The notes beneath the pieces were generated by a model, which saw nothing but the letters and a program-made list of their open reading frames with translations, was not told the origin of the DNA and searched no databases. Below are positions 25,220-33,701 of a DNA stretch of 37,087 nucleotides, in pieces. Both the position numbers and the translations under genes were made by a program. This stretch comes from Geoalkalibacter sp. Its GTDB lineage: Bacteria; Desulfobacterota; Desulfuromonadia; Desulfuromonadales; Geoalkalibacteraceae. The stretch spans positions 1-37,087 of the forward strand of contig NZ_JAUVWH010000009.1 in the NCBI RefSeq assembly GCF_030604225.1, written 5' to 3'. Positions within the stretch are counted from its first letter, which is position 1. Each line of letters begins with the position of its first letter.

Positions 25220-26620
25220 TCAGGCGCCACACAGGGGCAAAACCTCGCCAAGACGTTTGAGGGTCGTTTCTCGCCCCAGGACCGCGACCACATCAAAAAT
25301 ACTGGGGCTGGTGGTGCCGCCCGTCAGGGCGACGCGCACCGGCTGAGCGATGGCCGGCAGTTTGAGCTCATGGTCCGCCAGAATTTTATGGAATACGGCC
25401 CCGATGGTTTCCACGTTCCAGGTCTCGAGATCCTCCAAGCCGGCGATCAGTTCCTTGATGAGCACGATCTTGTCTTCCGTGAGAAACTTGGCAACCGCCT
25501 TGCCGTCGAATTCCAACTCCTTGGTGTAATAGAATGCCGCTCCTTCGGCCATTTCGATCAGTGTCTTGGCGCGGTCCTGCAGGGTGCGCACCACGTCGGG
25601 CAAATCCGGCCCGCCCTGGGGATCGAGCCCTTTTTGTGCGAGAAATTCCGCGAGACATCGACCGAGACGCACGGGGTCGCCGGTCTTGATGTAATGCTCG
25701 TTGAGCCAGAGTAACTTGCCGGGATTGAAGACCCCGGCGGACTTGCCAACATTCTCCAGGGAAAATTTCTCCACCAACTCATCCATGGAGAAAATTTCCT
25801 GATCTCCGTGAGACCAGCCGAGACGCACCAGGTAATTCACCATGGCCTCGGGCAGATAACCCAGATCCTTATAGGCCATGACCGAGGTGGCGCCATGTCG
25901 CTTCGACAGCCGCGTCTTGTCGGCACCCAGAATCATGGGCACATGGGCAAATTGCGGCACCTGGCAGCCGAGGGCCTGGTAGAGCTGAATCTGGCGCGGG
26001 GTGTTGTTGATGTGATCATCGCCGCGAATCACAAGATTGATGCCCATGGTCGCATCGTCCACCACCACCACGAAATTGTAGGTGGGCGTGCCGTCGCTGC
26101 GCTGAATGATGAGGTCGTCGAGCTCCTCGTTGCGAAAGGTGATCGCGCCCTTGATGCGATCGACGAAGGTGGTTTCCCCCTCTTCCGGAGCCAAAAAGCG
26201 CACCACGTAGGGCTTGTCGGCCGGGGGAGCCGCAAGCCCGCGGCAGGTTCCATCGTATTTGGGCTTGCGTCCTTCGGCCTGGGCGTTGTGCCGCTTCTCC
26301 TCAAGTTCTTCCGCCGTGCAATAGCACCGGTAGGCCCGCCCGGCGGCCAGCAGCTGGTCGATCTTTGCCCGATAGAGCTCGCCACGCTGCGATTGATAAT
26401 AAGGCCCCTCGTCATAGCTTAGCCCCAACCACTCCATGGCCTGGAGGATGGCATCGACGGATTCCTGGGTGGAACGCGCCACGTCGGTATCCTCGATGCG
26501 CAGGACAAATGTGCCCCTGACCTTGCGTGCGACGAGATAATTGAACAGTGCGGTACGTGCGCCGCCGATGTGCAGATAGCCCGTCGGGCTCGGCGCGAAA
26601 CGAACTCGCAGATTCTCCAT
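25220..26620 (-). CDS. gltX: Glutamyl-tRNA synthetase
   Basis: This class I synthetase charges tRNA-Glu (and in some bacteria tRNA-Gln). The protein has 466 residues. The N-terminus [22 protein letters not shown] carries the HIGH-type motif HIGG (about 17-20), and the KMSKS-type motif is seen as KTRLSKRHG (about 235-243). A C-terminal alpha-helical anticodon domain follows. No GatCAB or GlnS gene is in the window, so discrimination cannot be judged. The start is 30 bases after a strong terminator hairpin. Confidence 0.97.
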   Translation of the reverse strand: MENLRVRFAPSPTGYLHIGGARTALFNYLVARKVRGTFVLRIEDTDVARSTQESVDAILQAMEWLGLSYDEGPYYQSQRGELYRAKIDQLLAAGRAYRCYCTAEELEEKRHNAQAEGRKPKYDGTCRGLAAPPADKPYVVRFLAPEEGETTFVDRIKGAITFRNEELDDLIIQRSDGTPTYNFVVVVDDATMGINLVIRGDDHINNTPRQIQLYQALGCQVPQFAHVPMILGADKTRLSKRHGATSVMAYKDLGYLPEAMVNYLVRLGWSHGDQEIFSMDELVEKFSLENVGKSAGVFNPGKLLWLNEHYIKTGDPVRLGRCLAEFLAQKGLDPQGGPDLPDVVRTLQDRAKTLIEMAEGAAFYYTKELEFDGKAVAKFLTEDKIVLIKELIAGLEDLETWNVETIGAVFHKILADHELKLPAIAQPVRVALTGGTTSPSIFDVVAVLGRETTLKRLGEVLPLCGA

Positions 26621-26650
26621 GATTGGCTCCTATTGAGGTGCTGACTTTCC

Positions 26651-26683
26651 AAAAAAAGGGGTCGCCCACAATGCGGCGACCCC
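26651..26683 (-). terminator. Intrinsic terminator between the MEMO-family gene and gltX
   Basis: GGGGTCGCC and GGCGACCCC form a perfect 9-bp stem with an 8-nt loop, followed by seven Ts on the minus strand. It follows the MEMO-family gene stop by about 68 bases and ends 30 bases before gltX. A likely gltX promoter overlaps its upstream edge, so transcripts from that promoter would begin inside the stem. Confidence 0.88.
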
Positions 26684-26687
26684 GCTC

Positions 26688-26716
26688 TATATACTGTAAA
26701 ACCTCAGAATTGCCAA
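26688..26716 (-). promoter_or_regulatory. Probable gltX promoter
   Basis: TTGGCA (26716-26711) and TATATA (26693-26688) are separated by 17 bases on the minus strand. The predicted start is near 26681, within the first arm of the terminator stem at 26658-26683. That would shorten the stem for gltX transcripts. Confidence 0.55.
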
Positions 26717-26750
26717 GGATTATCTGGAAATGGCGCCCCGCACGCGCTGC

Positions 26751-27551
26751 CTAACTCACCACCACCCCGGCATAGCCGACCACCTGCCGGTCATCGCCGC
26801 TGACCTCGCCGCTGTTGGTGTACTGGACAAGACAGGCGCTGGTCGCTCCCCGGTGGCGGCACGCCTCAAGCATCACCACCGTCGGCAACACCCCGCACAT
26901 GCTGATGTTGCGCGAACTGACCACCTGATAAAGTCCCTCCGGATCCAGGGCCAGAATCCTCTCGATGGCGGCCATGTCCTTGACTCGGGCCCGCTCGGCC
27001 GATTCGTAGTGAGTCATGTCGGTACTGGCGACAACAAGGATCTCCTCCCCGGCGCCATGCAGACATTCGCCGATGCTGCGGCCCAAGGCGAGCAATTCGC
27101 TCAAGCCCAACCTCCCCAGGCAAATCGCGGCAATGCGCAATTGCGGATTGAGATATTGCAGGAACGGCACCTGCACCTCCAGGGAATGTTCCAGCCGATG
27201 GGCCAGGGCATCCTCGGCAAGCCGGGGGCATTTTTCAAGCAATTTCTGCGAAAGAACCGCATCCACGGCAACGCGGCCAAGCGGTGTCCGCCAGGCTCCC
27301 GCGGGATAGAGCGCCGCCCGATGCCCCAACCCCTGATGATTGGGCCCCAGAATCAGGACGCGCTCGGGCACCTCGACCTGGGCAAAGGTTCTTCCGGCAA
27401 CGGAACCGGAATAGACGTAGCCGGCGTGGGGAGACATCACCCCAATGGCCTTGCGCCGCTCCCCCGGAGGCACGAAACCGGCGACCAACGCCCTCAATTT
27501 TTCCTTGTCCGCCGGATAAAATTGCCCGGCAACGACTGGTTCACGATCCAT
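26751..27551 (-). CDS. AmmeMemoRadiSam system protein B (MEMO family)
   Basis: This belongs to the MEMO1/extradiol-dioxygenase-like fold. It often occurs with an AMMECR1 protein and a radical SAM protein in bacteria and archaea, a system of unknown function. The protein has 266 residues from MDREPVVAGQFYP (27551), with GGGAGG seven bases upstream. Putative metal-site segments are SPHAGYVYSG, LGPNHQG and ASTDMTHYE, plus HRLEHSLEVQVPFLQ and a conserved Cys in ISMCGVLPTVV. Neither partner gene is in the window. It is encoded directly after a TauE/SafE permease, whose stop codon overlaps an upstream in-frame ATG. Confidence 0.9.
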   Translation of the reverse strand: MDREPVVAGQFYPADKEKLRALVAGFVPPGERRKAIGVMSPHAGYVYSGSVAGRTFAQVEVPERVLILGPNHQGLGHRAALYPAGAWRTPLGRVAVDAVLSQKLLEKCPRLAEDALAHRLEHSLEVQVPFLQYLNPQLRIAAICLGRLGLSELLALGRSIGECLHGAGEEILVVASTDMTHYESAERARVKDMAAIERILALDPEGLYQVVSSRNISMCGVLPTVVMLEACRHRGATSACLVQYTNSGEVSGDDRQVVGYAGVVVS

Positions 27552-27565
27552 GGACAGACCTCCCA

Positions 27566-28387
27566 TTAAAGCCAGAAACCAGAAACCATGCGCAGGCCGA
27601 TAACAAGCAGAAATACGGCGAAAACTTTCATGAGTCTATCATTGCGCGTGCGCGAGGCAAGCCGCACGCCCAGACGGGCGAAAAGGATCGTCATGGGGGA
27701 GACAATCGCCGCGACCAGCACATTGACGTAGCCCAGGCAGTAGGGCGGCAGATCAGGCAGGTTCCAGCCGAGATAGATATAAGAGAGCGTCGCGCCAAGA
27801 GAAGAAATCACGATCAGGGCGCTGGAGTTGCCAAGCGCCAAATGTATCGGCAAGCCCAGGACGATGACCAGTAGGGGCACCGTCACCACGCCGCCGCCGA
27901 TGCCGAAGAACGCGGAGAACCCACCGCCGATGCCGCCGACGGCAAGCAGTTTCCAGCGAGGGATCCTGCCCCGTTCCTCGGGCGGCAGATGAGGACGAAA
28001 GAGAAACATTTTGAGGCCGACGCCGATCTGCATGAGCCCGAAGAGGGGCTTGAGAACACCTCCGGGCAAGCGGTGGGCCAGCCAGGCACCGAGCACGGCG
28101 CCGACCAGGGCACCCGCGGCCAGAAAGACCACCTGCCGCGGGTGCACGTTGCCGCGCTTGCGATGGCCAAAGGCCGCGCTCAGGGAGGTCGGAACAATGA
28201 TCGCCAAACTGGTACCGAAGGCGATGTGCACGATCAGGTCGGGAGGAAACCCGGCAACCCCGAAGGCCCAGAGAAACAGGGGCACGAGGATCACGCCGCC
28301 GCCGATGCCGAATAACCCGGCCACCAAGCCCGCCGAGGCGCCGAGAAGGAGAAAAAGACCGATGATCGGGGGGGAAAGAAGGGCCAT
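27566..28387 (-). CDS. TauE/SafE-family sulfite/organosulfonate exporter-type permease
   Basis: This polytopic inner-membrane protein has 273 residues and about eight hydrophobic segments. The two-fold repeat of the family is visible as GLFGIGGGVILVPLFLWAFG near the N-terminus and AFFGIGGGVVTVPLLVIVLG in the second half. Family members move sulfite, sulfoacetate, taurine-related or other anions; the substrate here is unknown. The start MALLSPPIIG at 28387 follows the tRNA-Cys terminator. A longer frame through the tRNA gene to 28519 is not credible. There is no strong ribosome binding site. Confidence 0.88.
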   Translation of the reverse strand: MALLSPPIIGLFLLLGASAGLVAGLFGIGGGVILVPLFLWAFGVAGFPPDLIVHIAFGTSLAIIVPTSLSAAFGHRKRGNVHPRQVVFLAAGALVGAVLGAWLAHRLPGGVLKPLFGLMQIGVGLKMFLFRPHLPPEERGRIPRWKLLAVGGIGGGFSAFFGIGGGVVTVPLLVIVLGLPIHLALGNSSALIVISSLGATLSYIYLGWNLPDLPPYCLGYVNVLVAAIVSPMTILFARLGVRLASRTRNDRLMKVFAVFLLVIGLRMVSGFWL

Positions 28388-28425
28388 GGTCGGCAGTCTA
28401 GGCGAAAAACGACCCGGGCGGAAAT

Positions 28426-28454
28426 AAAAAAGCCGGCAAAATGCCGGCTTTTTT
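28426..28454. terminator. Bidirectional terminator after tRNA-Cys
   Basis: AGCCGGC and GCCGGCT flanked by A and T runs form a 12-bp stem (28426-28437 with 28443-28454) with a 5-nt loop. On the minus strand it follows the tRNA-Cys 3' end by six bases and precedes the permease gene. Confidence 0.9.
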
Positions 28455-28459
28455 TCTGA

Positions 28460-28533
<74 letters not shown>

Positions 28534-28550
28534 GAACTTGATGAGGCGTA

Positions 28551-28580
28551 TGAATATCAGATCACTTGCCCGAGTGTCAA
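28551..28580 (-). promoter_or_regulatory. Sigma70-type promoter for tRNA-Cys
   Basis: TTGACA (28580-28575) is followed after 18 bases by TATTCA (28556-28551) on the minus strand, placing the start about 11 bases before the tRNA. The -35 is perfect and the -10 is weak. Confidence 0.55.
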
Positions 28581-28614
28581 GGCATAAAACCCGCGGGTCA
28601 TGCCCACGGAAACC

Positions 28615-29496
28615 TCAGCGCTCGGCATCGATTCTGACCAGAATTTGCCGGCGGGCGTCCTCCTGGCGCGTACGCCAGCTGACGAAGGAGCGGCCGACCT
28701 CCCCGGCGGACTGCAAATGTCCCCCCAGATCGAACCAGACCCCCAAGGGCACCAGCATCCTGGTCGCGGCCTGCTGAAAGGTCAAAGCCCGCGCTCCGCC
28801 GACAGCGGGATGGGGCGATCCGGAAAAATCCTGCAAAAACGGCGTCACTTCGAGCAGCACCTGCTCTCCCTGCAAGAGCGGACGCACCGCGAATCCCGTG
28901 GCCACTTCCTGAAAATCAACGGACTGCGCATACCCCCGGGCGCCGTAACGATCAGCCAGCACCGCCATCTCCCGGGTGTAGGGCAAGGCTTCCCCGACGG
29001 TAATGCGCGCCTCCTCGCCGTCAAGGACGAGGACAAATTGATCCCGCGCATCGCGCGCCGTGCCAAGGCGCCGCACCGCGCCGATCTCAATCTCGCCGTC
29101 ACTGCCGATGACAACCTGAGCTTGGTCGCGCGAGATCTCTCCGGCCTCAATCCGCGCATCGCCCGCCCTGATGCGCCCCGAGGCGTCAAACCGCGTGCCG
29201 CTTTCGGCACGATTGACTTCCTGGCGCACGGTAATGCGCAACAACTGTCGCGGCACATCGAGTTGGCGCACGATGCTCTCGAAATCGGCCAATTCCGTGG
29301 CCGAACCCCGGGCAATCAGAACGTTGTTCAGGCCGCTCACCCGCACTTCGGGGCCGAGCAGGTCGCGCACCACCGGCAACAACTGCTCGGCACTGGCGTG
29401 GCGCAATTCAACCGTCTTGACCGCCGCGGGGACCGAGACCGGCCACAGCAGCACGAGAAACAACACAATAAAAGCGCCACGAAGGAACTTGCGCAT
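28615..29496 (-). CDS. Short stand-alone secretin-like periplasmic protein
   Basis: The protein has 293 residues. A signal peptide is visible at about 1-25 (hydrophobic FIVLFLVLLWPVSV then PAA). Residues about 28-95 resemble a secretin N-domain (NolW-like: VELRHASAEQLLPVVRDLL, then ELADFESIVRQLDVPRQLL). The remainder is beta-rich, with ARITVGEALPYTR, VATGFAVRPLL, VLLEVTPFL and LVPLGVWFDLGG, resembling the C-terminal gate region of secretins. It is much shorter than type II, III or IV secretins (500 residues or more) and no other secretion gene is nearby. It may be a divergent mini-secretin, a pilus or fimbria assembly partner, or a decayed form. The function is unknown. Confidence 0.65.
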   Translation of the reverse strand: MRKFLRGAFIVLFLVLLWPVSVPAAVKTVELRHASAEQLLPVVRDLLGPEVRVSGLNNVLIARGSATELADFESIVRQLDVPRQLLRITVRQEVNRAESGTRFDASGRIRAGDARIEAGEISRDQAQVVIGSDGEIEIGAVRRLGTARDARDQFVLVLDGEEARITVGEALPYTREMAVLADRYGARGYAQSVDFQEVATGFAVRPLLQGEQVLLEVTPFLQDFSGSPHPAVGGARALTFQQAATRMLVPLGVWFDLGGHLQSAGEVGRSFVSWRTRQEDARRQILVRIDAER

Positions 29497-29552
29497 ATCA
29501 GCCTCTTGTCACGGGGTTAGACGAGCAAACCCTTGACCTGATCCGATGAATG

Positions 29553-29584
29553 AAAACGGGGTGAACCTGCAAAGGTCCACCCCG
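29553..29584 (-). terminator. Intrinsic terminator after the first ferritin-like gene
   Basis: CGGGGTGGACCT and AGGTTCACCCCG form a 12-bp stem with one G-U pair and a 4-nt loop, followed by TTTTC on the minus strand. It starts about 33 bases after the stop of the gene at 29618. Confidence 0.8.
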
Positions 29585-29617
29585 CCACACTGTTCAAGGC
29601 CCAAAAAACCGGCGGCC

Positions 29618-30133
29618 TCAAGCCCCGACGTCGCGGCCGAAGTTGCGGAATTCCTCCAGGTTGCTGAATTCGGCCCATTCCAGGTACTCGTTGGGGGCAT
29701 TCACGAAATCATAAACGTTGCGAATGATATTGAAGTGCTTCTGCTCTTCCGCGATGACCCGCTTGAGGAGATTTTGCACCTCGGGATTGGACTCCTTCGC
29801 CAAGGCTTCTTCATAGACCCGGGCACCTTCGGCTTCCATCTTCATGGCATGCTCGTAGGCCTGCAGATCGCCCTTGATGGATCCGGCGGCGGGCTTGCCC
29901 TTGAGCAGTTTCTCGAAAGCGTTGCGGGCATTGTCGAGGGCCTTGCTCTCTTCCATGGAGGTGGCGCCGGTGCGCGCCTTCATCGCCTCAAAAATCTGAA
30001 AGTGTTTTTTTTCGTCGGCGGCCAGGTCAAGAAATATGTTTCTGATGCCCTCGACGTTGGTCTGCTCGGCGAGTTGTTTGTAGTAAGCTTCCGCGTCGGT
30101 TTCCATTTTCATCGCAAAATCAAAAACATTCAT
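29618..30133 (-). CDS. Rubrerythrin/ferritin-like diiron protein
   Basis: This four-helix-bundle protein has 171 residues and two internally similar halves. Diiron ligands are suggested by Glu11/Glu15 (METDAEAYY), Glu41 and His44 (DEKKHF), Glu100-102 (MEAEGARVYEEAL) and Glu130 and His133 (EEQKHF). There is no rubredoxin-type cysteine domain, so it is an erythrin-like relative of rubrerythrin. Such proteins may reduce peroxide or handle iron in anaerobes. Start 30133 is supported by GGGAGG seven bases upstream. It has its own promoter (TTGACA, TAAAAT) and terminator. The substrate is not determined. Confidence 0.85.
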   Translation of the reverse strand: MNVFDFAMKMETDAEAYYKQLAEQTNVEGIRNIFLDLAADEKKHFQIFEAMKARTGATSMEESKALDNARNAFEKLLKGKPAAGSIKGDLQAYEHAMKMEAEGARVYEEALAKESNPEVQNLLKRVIAEEQKHFNIIRNVYDFVNAPNEYLEWAEFSNLEEFRNFGRDVGA

Positions 30134-30167
30134 CTTCTGACCTCCCAAGCAAGGATATTTTATAAGA

Positions 30168-30195
30168 ATTTTAACTGCGGCAGGGTGACTGTCAA
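30168..30195 (-). promoter_or_regulatory. Sigma70-type promoter for the 171-residue ferritin-like gene
   Basis: TTGACA (30195-30190) and TAAAAT (30173-30168) are 16 bases apart on the minus strand. A second AT-rich TATAAAATA follows. The predicted start is near 30161, 28 bases before the ATG. Confidence 0.65.
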
Positions 30196-30231
30196 GATTG
30201 CCCCGGTCTTTTGAAAAATCCCCACGGGGCA

Positions 30232-30738
30232 TTAGCCTCGGGGGGTGGAGCTTTTTTCCAACTGGGCCTTGCGCTCCTTAAGGACAGCGGCATGGCGGTC
30301 CTCCTCGGCGGCCAGCCAGGCGAAGGCTTCGCGCCCATCGCTGGTGCGCGCGGCGCCCGCGGCGCGATGAAAATATTCCGCGAAATTTTCCTCCGCCTCG
30401 ATGGCCAGGTCCAAGGCCCGCAAATCGCTTTGCGGCTCCCGCAACACCTGCTCAAGGCGTTCGGCGGAGGGAAAGATCTCCTTGTCGGCGAAGCGCCGCA
30501 GGTAGGGCAGAAACTGTTCCTCGTCCTCCCAGAACGATCCCTCCTGATATTTGGGCACCAGGTCTTCCAGCGTCCGCAGGTGCTGCACCTCATCCTGGGC
30601 AAGCCAGGAGAAAAGCTCGCGCGCAAGGGGACTTTTCGCCCGCGCGGCGACGGTCGAATAGAAACGATGTCCGTTTTTTTCCACCTCCATGGCGGCGCGA
30701 ATCACTTCAAATCCACTAAATTCCTCAAAACCCGGCAT
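30232..30738 (-). CDS. Second ferritin-like diiron protein
   Basis: The protein has 168 residues with the same four-helix diiron pattern: Glu20 (MEVEKNGHRFY), Glu50 and His53 (DEVQHL), Glu114/116 (AIEAEENFAEYFHRAA) and Glu146 with His149 (AEEDRH). It is clearly divergent from its neighbour, suggesting distinct jobs rather than a fresh duplication. It begins 30 bases after the AsmA-family gene, so it may be read with it, while the next ferritin gene has its own promoter. A role in peroxide or iron handling is likely by family only. Confidence 0.82.
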   Translation of the reverse strand: MPGFEEFSGFEVIRAAMEVEKNGHRFYSTVAARAKSPLARELFSWLAQDEVQHLRTLEDLVPKYQEGSFWEDEEQFLPYLRRFADKEIFPSAERLEQVLREPQSDLRALDLAIEAEENFAEYFHRAAGAARTSDGREAFAWLAAEEDRHAAVLKERKAQLEKSSTPRG

Positions 30739-30768
30739 GCAATCGACTCCTCATCAAAAATTAGCTGT

Positions 30769-33159
30769 TCAACGTCCAAAAAGTCCGCGCACCGCATCAT
30801 CGAGCAATTTACGCTTGGGATCCGCCTCGCCCTCCGGCTGACCCTCCGGCGGAGGCGGCGCGATCCGGTCGATGACCCGTTTCTGAATTTCTTCCCTGGC
30901 TTTTTCCACGGCCTTTTCCCCGACCTGCTGACGCACGCCCGCCGTATCCATGGCAAAGCGCGGCTGATCATAATTACCGGTCACCTTGAGGGGCAGTTGG
31001 CCCCACCCCTCCTGATCCTTGAGAAAACGGGTGAACTGACCGCGCTGGTCAAGTTTCTGCATGAGCGCAGGCGCAAGGCTTGCGTTCAGGGCAAGATCCA
31101 ATGAACCATCCAGCCCGACGACGCCTTGCGGCTTCATGCGCACCTCGTTGCCGGAGAATTCGCTGTCCAAACGCATGCGCCCCTGCTCCAGGGTCAGGGT
31201 GCCGCGCAGGCGACTGAAACGCAGGACGCGCAAGTCCTCAAGATTGAGGAAATCCGCGAGACCCTGTGCCAGCCCAGCGCCGGTGACGCGACCATCGACC
31301 AGATTGAGGACGCCGCGACCGGTAAGGTTCTGCTTGATCGAATCGGCCAGGGTGCCGCGCCCGCTGAGGTCGAGATCGAGGTTGAGGTTGCCGAACAGGG
31401 TGCCGGCCGCCTTGGGCCAGAAAGCCGTGACGAAGGGGTCGGCCTGGAGAGCCTGCAGATTGATCTTGCTCTGGTAGTCAAGACCCTTGCGCCCGAGATC
31501 GACCCGCGCGGTCTGGTTGAAGGAGCCTCCGACCACCCGGCCGGTCATTTTTTCCACCGTCAGCACGTTGTTGACCAACCGATAGGCCAGATCAAAATCG
31601 CTGACATTCATCCCCTGGTAAAGGGTTTGGGCGATCTTGACCGTTCCTTCGGCGTTCAAGGGGATGTCGAAGGGCCCCAGTTCCTCGTTGGTCTGTTGCG
31701 TGGCACCCGCGCCACCCGATCCCGCGGCAACGGGAGCGGCGCCCGTTTTCAGGAGCGCATCGAGGTCGAATCGCTCGGAAACCACCTGGCTGCTGACCCT
31801 GATGGGCTTGCCGAACAGATTGCTCGCCTTGAGATCCACCTGGGCGCGATTGTCGCCGGCGCGCACCGACAGATCCTGGGAAGCGAGTTGATCGCCTTGC
31901 AGCTTGAGCAGGCCATTCAGGGCGGGACGCAGTTGGCCGGCGTTGGCCTCGACACCCTGCAGGCGCAGCTCGGCGTTTTTCAGCAGCGCCGCCCCCTGGT
32001 CGGCGGCCCCCTCCAGCCTTGCCGCAACCTCGACGGAACCGGCCGGGTCAAAGGCCGCGGCATCCTTGACCAGCTCTTGCGGCAAGGCGGCAAGGGCCTT
32101 GCGCAGATCGAGGGGCGGCACCCGCACATCCAGGGCCAAAGTCGGCTCGGTGGCATAGCGATCGACGCCCCCGGCCGCCTCGGCGATAATCCCGTTGAAA
32201 TCAAGGCGGCTGCTGTTCAAGCGCAGGGCTGAGGCCTTGAGATCGGCATGAAGATCATAATCGAGGGCCAGGTTGGCGCCACGCAGGGGCGCATCGGCCA
32301 GGGCATCGAGGGTCAGATTGAGATCCCTCAGGGAAATCTTGCCCTTGGAGAGAACCGCATCCGCGCTACCCTCGGCCTGCACGTCCAGATCGACCTTGAG
32401 ACTGCCGAGGCGCCCGGGAAGCTGCTCGCGGAAGTAGGGCAAAAAAGCCACGGCATCAAAATCCTTAAGATTGATGCGTGCCTGACCGCTTTGCCGCTGA
32501 AGGTCGACTTGACCCGCCAGGGACAGGGGCGCCTCGTTGATGCGACAGGCCAGTTCAAAGGGAAAGGCTTTATCGAGGGCGATGTCATCCGCCGCGACCT
32601 GCAATTGGCTGATCTGATAGCGCAAGGGCGCCTGGGGATTCATCTGCTGGTCGATGAAGAGCAATTCTCCGCCGACCAGCCGCACCTTGGCGACGGTCAG
32701 ATTGATGGGCGGCGCCGTGGCGGAACTCTCAGGCTCGACGGGCGCGGCGCCCGCGGCGCCATACTCCTTGTCCTTGAGCAGATCGCTGAAATTGAAACTG
32801 CCGTCCGCCAGCCTCACCACGCGGATGCGCGGCTGTTCCAACCGTACTTCATCCACCACCACCTGCAAAAACAGCAACGGCCAGAACTGATAGCGCAGCA
32901 CCACCTGATCGGCGCTGACGAAGAGGTCCTCCCCCGCCTTTTCCTTGATCGACAGATCATGCAGGACGATTCCCGAGAAAAAACGGGCCTCGATGTCCCC
33001 CAGCAGCACCTCCCGACCCAGGGCTTTCTCGGCCAGGGGCTGGACCGTGGCGCGCACCCGCTCCGGAGTGATCAACACCTTGGCGAGAATGGCCAGCGCC
33101 ACCACCAAAACCAGAAGCACGCCGACGCCAATCGCACCAACCTTAACCAGCTTGCTCAT
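30769..33159 (-). CDS. AsmA-family protein
   Basis: This large envelope protein has 796 residues. A single N-terminal membrane anchor lies at about 5-27 (VKVGAIGVGVLLVLVVALAI). A long periplasmic beta-rich region follows, with AsmA-like segments ALGREVLLGDIEARFFSGIVLHDL (given in part, about 45-70) and the C-terminal GRGVLNLVDGRVTGAGLAQGL (about 610-630) that resembles the conserved AsmA_2 part. AsmA/TamB-type proteins are thought to bridge or shuttle lipids between membranes. The start MSKLVKVG at 33159 overlaps the EVE gene stop by four bases (ATGA) and has GGGGGA four bases before it. Confidence 0.85.
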   Translation of the reverse strand: MSKLVKVGAIGVGVLLVLVVALAILAKVLITPERVRATVQPLAEKALGREVLLGDIEARFFSGIVLHDLSIKEKAGEDLFVSADQVVLRYQFWPLLFLQVVVDEVRLEQPRIRVVRLADGSFNFSDLLKDKEYGAAGAAPVEPESSATAPPINLTVAKVRLVGGELLFIDQQMNPQAPLRYQISQLQVAADDIALDKAFPFELACRINEAPLSLAGQVDLQRQSGQARINLKDFDAVAFLPYFREQLPGRLGSLKVDLDVQAEGSADAVLSKGKISLRDLNLTLDALADAPLRGANLALDYDLHADLKASALRLNSSRLDFNGIIAEAAGGVDRYATEPTLALDVRVPPLDLRKALAALPQELVKDAAAFDPAGSVEVAARLEGAADQGAALLKNAELRLQGVEANAGQLRPALNGLLKLQGDQLASQDLSVRAGDNRAQVDLKASNLFGKPIRVSSQVVSERFDLDALLKTGAAPVAAGSGGAGATQQTNEELGPFDIPLNAEGTVKIAQTLYQGMNVSDFDLAYRLVNNVLTVEKMTGRVVGGSFNQTARVDLGRKGLDYQSKINLQALQADPFVTAFWPKAAGTLFGNLNLDLDLSGRGTLADSIKQNLTGRGVLNLVDGRVTGAGLAQGLADFLNLEDLRVLRFSRLRGTLTLEQGRMRLDSEFSGNEVRMKPQGVVGLDGSLDLALNASLAPALMQKLDQRGQFTRFLKDQEGWGQLPLKVTGNYDQPRFAMDTAGVRQQVGEKAVEKAREEIQKRVIDRIAPPPPEGQPEGEADPKRKLLDDAVRGLFGR

Positions 33160-33671
33160 GTCTTCCCCCTTTGTTCTTCCGCGAACGGGTCTAGTGCGCC
33201 ACCGACCTCCAGAACCGCGAACCATTGGGTTTCGGTAACGGGCTGCACGGACAGACGATTGCCTTTTCTCAGCACATCCATGCCCGCCAACACCGGATGC
33301 CGCCGCAGGTCGTCCCGGGTCAGCGGCCGGGCCAGATCTCCGGCATAGGCGACATCGACCATGTACCAGATAGGATTTGCATCGCCGGCGCGCGGGTCAA
33401 AATGCTCCGCGCGCGGATCCAGGGCCGTATGATCCGGATAACCGGCGCGCACGACCTTCGCCAACCCCACGATGGCCGGTTCAGAAATATTGCTGTGATA
33501 GAAGAGCACGCCGTCGCCGATTTGAACCTCGTCGCGCAGGAAATTGCGCGCCTGAAAATTTCGCACTCCATCCCAGCAATTGGTACGTCCCGGGGCCTTC
33601 TTCAGATCCTCGAAGGAAAAGCACTGGGGTTCGGATTTCATCAGCCAGTAGCGGCGGTTTTGGCCAACCAA
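33156..33671 (-). CDS. EVE-domain protein (probable TTG start)
   Basis: EVE domains are PUA-like folds that bind modified bases in RNA or DNA; small stand-alone forms like this are widespread and mostly of unknown role. Characteristic segments are YWLMKSEPQCFSFEDLKKAP, WDGVRNFQARNFLRDE, GDGVLFYHSN and IVGLAKVV. A TTG at 33671 has AGGAG eight bases before it, giving 171 residues, while the in-frame ATG at 33716 overlaps the HcpR-like palindrome. The family N-terminus normally begins only a few residues before YWLMKSEP, as here. It overlaps the AsmA-family gene by four bases. Confidence 0.87.
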   Translation of the reverse strand: MVGQNRRYWLMKSEPQCFSFEDLKKAPGRTNCWDGVRNFQARNFLRDEVQIGDGVLFYHSNISEPAIVGLAKVVRAGYPDHTALDPRAEHFDPRAGDANPIWYMVDVAYAGDLARPLTRDDLRRHPVLAGMDVLRKGNRLSVQPVTETQWFAVLEVGGALDPFAEEQRGKT

Positions 33672-33701
33672 GGACAGAGCTCCTGAGGAATTTTTATTTT
33701 T

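Noticed and set aside
25134-25346. A 70-codon plus-strand frame starting in the gltX-rseC gap.
   Set aside because: It has no ribosome binding site and two thirds of it lies antisense to gltX.
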